A stretch of 64,000 nt of DNA from Methanobacterium petrolearium. Its GTDB lineage: Archaea > Methanobacteriota > Methanobacteria > Methanobacteriales > Methanobacteriaceae. The notes beneath the pieces were generated by a model that saw only the letters and a list, made by a program, of their open reading frames with translations, searched no databases and had not been told where the DNA came from. Of this stretch, positions 59,782 to 64,000 are shown in pieces (the first letter of the stretch is position 1; every line of letters begins with the position of its first letter). The stretch lies in the NCBI RefSeq assembly GCF_017873625.1, contig NZ_JAGGKL010000001.1, forward strand, positions 363,209-427,208. The letters are read 5' to 3'. Position numbers and translations under genes: made by a program.

Positions 59782-60867
59782 CTATCTTAAACTTTTTTTG
59801 ACAACCACCACATGAGCTATTACCATGGCCGATAAGAACATGTAGGTTACCATAGCAGCTCCGTTTATTGTTCTGTTAAATAAGAAGAGTCCGACAATGG
59901 TTTGAGCTATGAAAGCAGTTAATGCACCTATTAAAAGAGCTTCTCTTCCAAGATAAACCCTGCTTCCCACTCTCCTTTTGCTTCGGTACTTACGGAGCAC
60001 ATAAAATCCACAGCACATAACAATGACACACCAACCAAGCAGTGCTAAGAGACCACCATATCCGAAGTCAAAGGCAATCCCAAAGATTCCAGGGAGCATG
60101 TAATCAATTATATCTTTTTTAACAACTAAAACTCCGAAAAATAGTGGGAAAGGTAGTGTAAGTTTACTTATAAGTGTCATGGGGAGTGTGATATATCCGT
60201 CGGATCCACCTAGGCAGTTTGCCCCCCAATAACATGAACCCTGGACGTGTCCCCACAAAGTCGTGTTTTTTATCACCATTTTAATACTGGGAAGAGCATA
60301 TTCCTCTAATCGACTCAAACGGAGCATGGGACTTAGAACTTCAGCATTAAAAAGTTTGGCTAATAATTCCAAAACGGCGAAACCACCAATAACTGCTCCA
60401 ACTGCCGTAAATATCCTCTTTCGGGTTATTTTCACGCTTCTACGGAAGCTTTTGGATGTGATAAAGTAGGCAAGGAACCATCCTAGGAACCATAGTATCA
60501 AAAATGATCTGTGCATCAAACCTCCTGCAATGGCTATTACAGCAAAGAGGATTAGCGAAATGGCAGTGATAGATGTTGATTTGATGTCAACTTCACTTAA
60601 CAGACTGGCTGATGCTGAAAGGGTGGTCCATGCAAAAACTGCCAGCGGACCAAATGGGTGGGTGAATTCCTGATGAGAAACATAGGGCAGGAAGAGGAGG
60701 GCAGTATCCACACTGAAAAGTCCTGCCAAGAACATGGTTAGAATAAGGGATAAAAACAAAACCATGCTCAGGGTAAATGGGATAATGTTTAAAAGGAGTA
60801 TAACACCCATCTGTATTATTGCGGCAACTTCTATTATGAATTGTAGATGATTTTGAGCAATTAACAT
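59782..60867 (-). CDS. polytopic membrane protein, unknown
   Basis: The 361-residue protein has around nine hydrophobic helices. Notable features are a conserved-looking loop with 'GHVQGSCYWGANCLGGSDGYI' (two Cys) between helices, a helix ending in 'LMHRSFLILWFLGWFLAYF' and a basic inner loop 'KYRSKRRVGSRVYLG'. The layout resembles polymerase-like or GT-C glycan membrane proteins, but I find no diagnostic motif. It converges with sucC. Function unknown. Confidence 0.72.
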   Translation of the reverse strand: MLIAQNHLQFIIEVAAIIQMGVILLLNIIPFTLSMVLFLSLILTMFLAGLFSVDTALLFLPYVSHQEFTHPFGPLAVFAWTTLSASASLLSEVDIKSTSITAISLILFAVIAIAGGLMHRSFLILWFLGWFLAYFITSKSFRRSVKITRKRIFTAVGAVIGGFAVLELLAKLFNAEVLSPMLRLSRLEEYALPSIKMVIKNTTLWGHVQGSCYWGANCLGGSDGYITLPMTLISKLTLPFPLFFGVLVVKKDIIDYMLPGIFGIAFDFGYGGLLALLGWCVIVMCCGFYVLRKYRSKRRVGSRVYLGREALLIGALTAFIAQTIVGLFLFNRTINGAAMVTYMFLSAMVIAHVVVVKKSLR

Positions 60868-61083
60868 GTTATCACAATGGTATTATGTTTTGGATAGATC
60901 TCCTGCGCAGGTGTCATTTTTTTTAATGTTTACACTTGTATATTATGTGGGTTGGAAATAATTTCTGATCTTGATAATTCAGAGGCATGTCTTATATTTT
61001 TTTAGTATTCAGTTGTAGGTATGATTTGTAAGGATGTTCTTAATTTGGATAGTATTATATTAAACTTATTTTGTGTTTTTAAA

Positions 61084-61959
61084 TTAGATAAAACTCATTA
61101 TATAATCTACAAAGCTCTGTAAGTAGTTTATTATTTGTTGGATTATTCCCTGGGATTGGGATGCCTGTTGTGTTGCAAGTTCAAGTTGATTTTTGAAGTC
61201 AGTAAGACTATCCTGAGCTTTTTGAGAGTTAGCTATAGCATCAGCTATTTGTTGTGCCTGGGCATCTGTCAAATTGATGTTCAGGTTGGCGGCAATGTTA
61301 ATCACGATAGCCTTTATTTGGGCGGGGTCCTGCAAATTCTGGTTTTTTGCTTCCTGTTGTGCCTGATCAAACAATTCTGCGATTTTATCAGGGTCATGGC
61401 CGGTTTGGTCAGCTATCTGGCTTTCGGTGTATAATGATTCAGTGGCTGCTTGTTTGGCTTCTTCAGGTATAGGAGTACCAACAGCAATTTCATATGATTT
61501 TAACACACCGGTTAATGCTGATTCACCGGTAGCACTAACTGGTGAAGTTACCACTACATAACCATTTTCTATTCCAGTTGATTTCAGGGCAGTGGCGTAC
61601 ATTTTCGATGTTACTACGGTAATTTTGCTGTTATCCACAACAACTTTGATCCCCTGACTGTAGCTCAAGTCTACCATGGCACATGAAAATATCTGGCTAG
61701 ACGGGTACGTCCGGCCGGTGATGTCCTTGGAGATTTCATTAACTTCTGCAGCGGTAACCACTTTACTATTAGCTTCATTCACATTTCTACTGGTGTGAGA
61801 TTCAAAATAATTTAGCACCGTATTTTTATATGATGGATTACTGTATGTTGTCTCCCCGTAGGTGATTGCAAAACCAGAATTATCCGTATTTGTACTTGCA
61901 CTGTATATGGGACTTAAAACAACAACCATTATTATTAAAGCCAGTAACAATCTTTTCAT
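61084..61959 (-). CDS. DUF1002-type secreted protein
   Basis: The 291-residue product starts with a signal peptide ('LLLALIIMVVVLSPIYSAS', cleavage near 20). The DUF1002 layout follows: 'FAITYGETTYSNPSYKNTVLNYF', then 'YVVVTSPVSATGESALTGVLKSYE', then a Gln-rich helical C-terminus ('DAQAQQIADAIANSQKAQDS') with a terminal hydrophobic stretch. These proteins occur in Firmicutes and methanogens. Their role is unknown but they are exported. No wall-binding domain is visible. Confidence 0.82.
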   Translation of the reverse strand: MKRLLLALIIMVVVLSPIYSASTNTDNSGFAITYGETTYSNPSYKNTVLNYFESHTSRNVNEANSKVVTAAEVNEISKDITGRTYPSSQIFSCAMVDLSYSQGIKVVVDNSKITVVTSKMYATALKSTGIENGYVVVTSPVSATGESALTGVLKSYEIAVGTPIPEEAKQAATESLYTESQIADQTGHDPDKIAELFDQAQQEAKNQNLQDPAQIKAIVINIAANLNINLTDAQAQQIADAIANSQKAQDSLTDFKNQLELATQQASQSQGIIQQIINYLQSFVDYIMSFI

Positions 61960-62199
61960 CTTACCACTTCTCTAGCATTTTATTGTTGGGAACAGATTTC
62001 TAAATTAATTAATAGTGTTTTTATGAGTAACACCTAATTAAATTTATGGGAAAATGATTCAAAGAAGTGATTAGGTTCCATAACACTCTCTGACTTTTAG
62101 ATGATACCTATAAGAAGTATTATGATGAAGTTGTGAAAATTCTTCAGAGTTTTTGTCTTAAATAGAGTTCATGGTAATAGCAAATTAGTGGTAATTAAT

Positions 62200-63114
62200 T
62201 CAGGCCAGTAAAACCACCCTGCTCTCAGGGGAGTGGTCAACGATCTTCCGCCCACATAAAACAGCAATTGATTGGGCAAATCGGTAAACTTCGTCATTTT
62301 TTGGCATATTGTCTAATTTTAATCGTTCTCGAGAACTTCCAACGTACATGTATGCTTTGATCTCCACAAAATCAGGATTACTCTCACTGATGATCTTGGC
62401 ATAATCTTCAGGGTTGTTCATATTATATCCAGATACACAAGTTATCCTGATGACAGTCCTACATTTGAAACTGGACAAAAGTTCCAGGGACTGATTTAAC
62501 TTTTCCCATCCATCTTTTATTTGTGGATCACAAATATTTTGATATATCTCAAGATTAGGAGCATCAAGGGACAGATATAATTGTGTTGGTTCCATCTTCA
62601 TGTTTGCTAATTTTTCAGGACTCACACCATTACTGACCAGGAAAGTGGTGAAATGCCTTTTTTTGTACTCTTCCAGTAATTCATCAATGGCAGGGTAGAG
62701 TAAAGGTTCACCGGCCAGTGATATGGCCGCATTGGTGGGGTTCTGGGCTTCTTTCAGTTTCTTTTGATTTGCACGCGGATTGCCAAAATAACCCACCAGC
62801 AGTTTTCGCTGGGCTTGTATACATTCATCGATTATTTCACCGGGTTCATCGAATTCTTCATCCCAAGTAGTGTTGGTAATGGAAACATCTCTCCAACAGA
62901 ACAGGCATTTATGATGGCAGAATGGGATGCTGGGTGACATCTGGAGACACCTATGGCTTTTGATACCATAAAACTTTTCTTTATAGCAAACACCCTCATC
63001 CAGAAGGCTTTTTTTGGTCCAGTGACATACTTTAGCAGCAGCATGCCTTTTTGTCCCAACAAAACGATATCCTTTTTTTTCTAATGATTCTAAAGCTTGA
63101 TCTGATAGTGGCAT
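62200..63114 (-). CDS. taw1: 4-demethylwyosine synthase (TYW1/Taw1)
   Basis: Taw1 is the radical-SAM enzyme that builds the third ring of wyosine at position 37 of tRNA-Phe from N1-methylguanosine and pyruvate. The SAM cluster is 'FCHHKCLFCWRD' (CX3CX2C) near residue 66. 'AISLAGEPLLYPAIDELL' near 138, 'TTFLVSNGVSPEKL' and 'YLSLDAPNLE' are family blocks. A second cluster may use cysteines in 'KVCHWTK' and 'GVCYKEKFYG'. The frame opens at 63126, but GGTGGAA places the ATG at 63114. Length 304 matches archaeal Taw1 without an FMN domain. Confidence 0.93.
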   Translation of the reverse strand: MPLSDQALESLEKKGYRFVGTKRHAAAKVCHWTKKSLLDEGVCYKEKFYGIKSHRCLQMSPSIPFCHHKCLFCWRDVSITNTTWDEEFDEPGEIIDECIQAQRKLLVGYFGNPRANQKKLKEAQNPTNAAISLAGEPLLYPAIDELLEEYKKRHFTTFLVSNGVSPEKLANMKMEPTQLYLSLDAPNLEIYQNICDPQIKDGWEKLNQSLELLSSFKCRTVIRITCVSGYNMNNPEDYAKIISESNPDFVEIKAYMYVGSSRERLKLDNMPKNDEVYRFAQSIAVLCGRKIVDHSPESRVVLLA

Positions 63115-63810
63115 GTCTACTTCCACCTAGTATGAATTTTCATTAGTCTACAATAAATTACCAACTAATTTAACATATTAACATGACATTTATAATAAGT
63201 AATTATGATGTGTATGATTTATTATATGACATGGCAAAAAGTGGATTTTTGAGGATCAATTACTTAGTGTAGATGTCAATTCAATGATTGTTAAATATGT
63301 TTGGAATTGGAATTTTATCCCACATAGAATTTTTTCACGCCTACCATTTCTTCAAACTCAAAATATTTTGATTAAAAAAAATTATTAATTATAATGGTTT
63401 TAATGACTTAATGTTATTAATAGAAAAGAATCAGACCTCTATTGTCTAAAAAGGCTTTATAATCTCTTAAATGGGATTAAGATCCATATTAACTTCTTTT
63501 TATAAAAAGTCTTGATTTGGTGGTCTTTAATCATTTAAAGTTAGATTAATTCCGTTTTATGCCTTATAAGGGCGTAAATCACTAATATATTATTGAATTG
63601 GATATCCTTATTTTAGGGAAATAGGCTTTAAATTAAGCTGATTTATTAAAAATAATAAAGGAAGGTGCTTATCCGAGATTGTTAATATAAATAACTTGTC
63701 AGTGTGTCTTAATTGTTTAAAGAAGCCCTCTTTGGTCCTTTTTTCGAAAATTATTTCGAAACCTTTATAAGCTAAGTAGGTTCCATCATAAAGTAGTCCA
63801 AGAGGGTCCT
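63115..63810. promoter_or_regulatory. long intergenic region with promoter of the terminal secreted gene
   Basis: About 700 bases with no gene. Four TATA-like sites are spread through the right half (around 63450, 63500, 63565 and 63764). The last, CCTTTATAAGC (63762-63772), follows two TTCGAA boxes (63743-63748 and 63755-63760) that flank a likely BRE. A near-palindrome GCCTTATAAGGGC lies at 63561-63573. It may hold an unannotated RNA, but no known class was recognised. Confidence 0.5.
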
Positions 63811-63846
63811 ATGAAACGAATTTTATGGGACACGGAGGCGGTATAA
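63811..63846 (+). other. short upstream reading frame
   Basis: An 11-residue frame (MKRILWDTEAV, stop at 63844) has a well-placed AGAGGG (63801-63806) before it. It overlaps the next gene if that starts at 63825, or ends nine bases before the GTG at 63855. It could work by translational coupling or be chance. Confidence 0.35.
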
Positions 63847-64000
63847 TTAAGCGTGTGAAGCGAAATTCTACTTATGCAGTACTATGTATGTTATGTTTGG
63901 TTCTGGCGGCTGTTCCTATTTCAGGTGCAGTTGGTGACCAAGATAACAATGTGAACAATGAAAATTCTGCTAGTGATCTGAAAGTCGGAGTTAGCAGTGA
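63825..64000 (+). CDS. secreted protein, N-terminal part only (cut by window end)
   Basis: The visible 58 codons give a basic start followed by a signal peptide ('STYAVLCMLCLVLAAVPISGAVG', cleavage near 36) and then an acidic, Asn/Ser-rich mature region ('DQDNNVNNENSASDLKVGVSS'). This is typical of large adhesin-like surface proteins in Methanobacterium. The start may be the ATG at 63825 or the GTG at 63855. The GTG lies after GGAGG at wide spacing. The gene continues beyond the window, so its identity is open. Confidence 0.7.
   Translation, partial: MGHGGGIIKRVKRNSTYAVLCMLCLVLAAVPISGAVGDQDNNVNNENSASDLKVGVSS

Overview
The window comes from a hydrogenotrophic methanogen of the order Methanobacteriales, most likely a Methanobacterium-type organism. 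The diagnostic genes are an AtwA-type activator of methyl-coenzyme M reductase, a methanogenesis-marker protein, the F420 genes cofD and cofE, archaeal GTP cyclohydrolase III, IMP cyclohydrolase PurO, GatDE, archaetidylserine synthase and decarboxylase, MsvR and KorDABC. Base composition is AT-rich, promoters carry archaeal TATA boxes, and many genes have GGTG/GGAGG ribosome sites. The gene order from the AAA ATPase (35.5 kb) to sucC (59.7 kb) resembles, as I recall it, Methanothermobacter thermautotrophicus around MTH1011-MTH1036. I saw no rRNA, tRNA, CRISPR array, insertion sequence or prophage; this looks like core chromosome.

Layout. 0-9 kb: a CBS protein, thiC, a glutaredoxin plus a ferredoxin:disulfide reductase fused to rubredoxin, a FilR1-like regulator, a sensor kinase that lacks its phospho-acceptor His, DNA ligase and a membrane-anchored OB-fold protein. 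8-13 kb: a glycan set (flippase-like protein, dolichyl-phosphate-type glycosyltransferase, divergent GT-C-like membrane protein) and glmM. 13-16 kb: small proteins, AfpA, adenosine-specific kinase and an XRE-cupin regulator. 16-24 kb: an acyl-CoA synthetase followed by VorCBA, then a second 2-oxoacid oxidoreductase of fused gamma-alpha type. 24-31 kb: Mth212-like nuclease, GatDE, thioredoxin reductase and an endonuclease IV-like protein. 31-35 kb: a redox-stress locus with MsvR, a zinc-ribbon protein, a frameshifted cupin and hybrid-cluster protein Hcp behind a tandem-dyad operator. 35-42 kb: an AAA ATPase, then a minus-strand run atwA, marker 9, siroheme synthase, hemA. 41-46 kb: cofactor genes (DUS-like protein, arfA, cofD, cofE) and purO. 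46-50 kb: ExbD, ExbB, RNase HII, MreB and an unknown protein. 50-55 kb: archaetidylserine synthesis, a DUF515 membrane protein, a surface protein and a sortase. 55-60 kb: mptD, korDABC and sucC. 60-64 kb: a membrane protein, a DUF1002 protein, Taw1 and the start of a secreted protein cut by the window end.

How it fits together. Three oxidoreductases for 2-oxoacids (Vor, a fused type, Kor) link acyl-CoA to amino-acid carbon by reductive carboxylation. AtwA, HemA and siroheme synthase serve MCR and its F430 cofactor; CofD, CofE and ArfA serve F420. MreB, ExbBD, lipid head-group enzymes and a sortase form an envelope neighbourhood.

The most notable points are: a histidine kinase with Asn-Ser at the phosphorylation site; two copies of a 16-bp dyad at the hcp promoter in the same locus as msvR; two small genes each broken by one base in a homopolymer; a sortase next to a protein with a sorting-signal-like C-terminus; and several small genes that have no assigned function.
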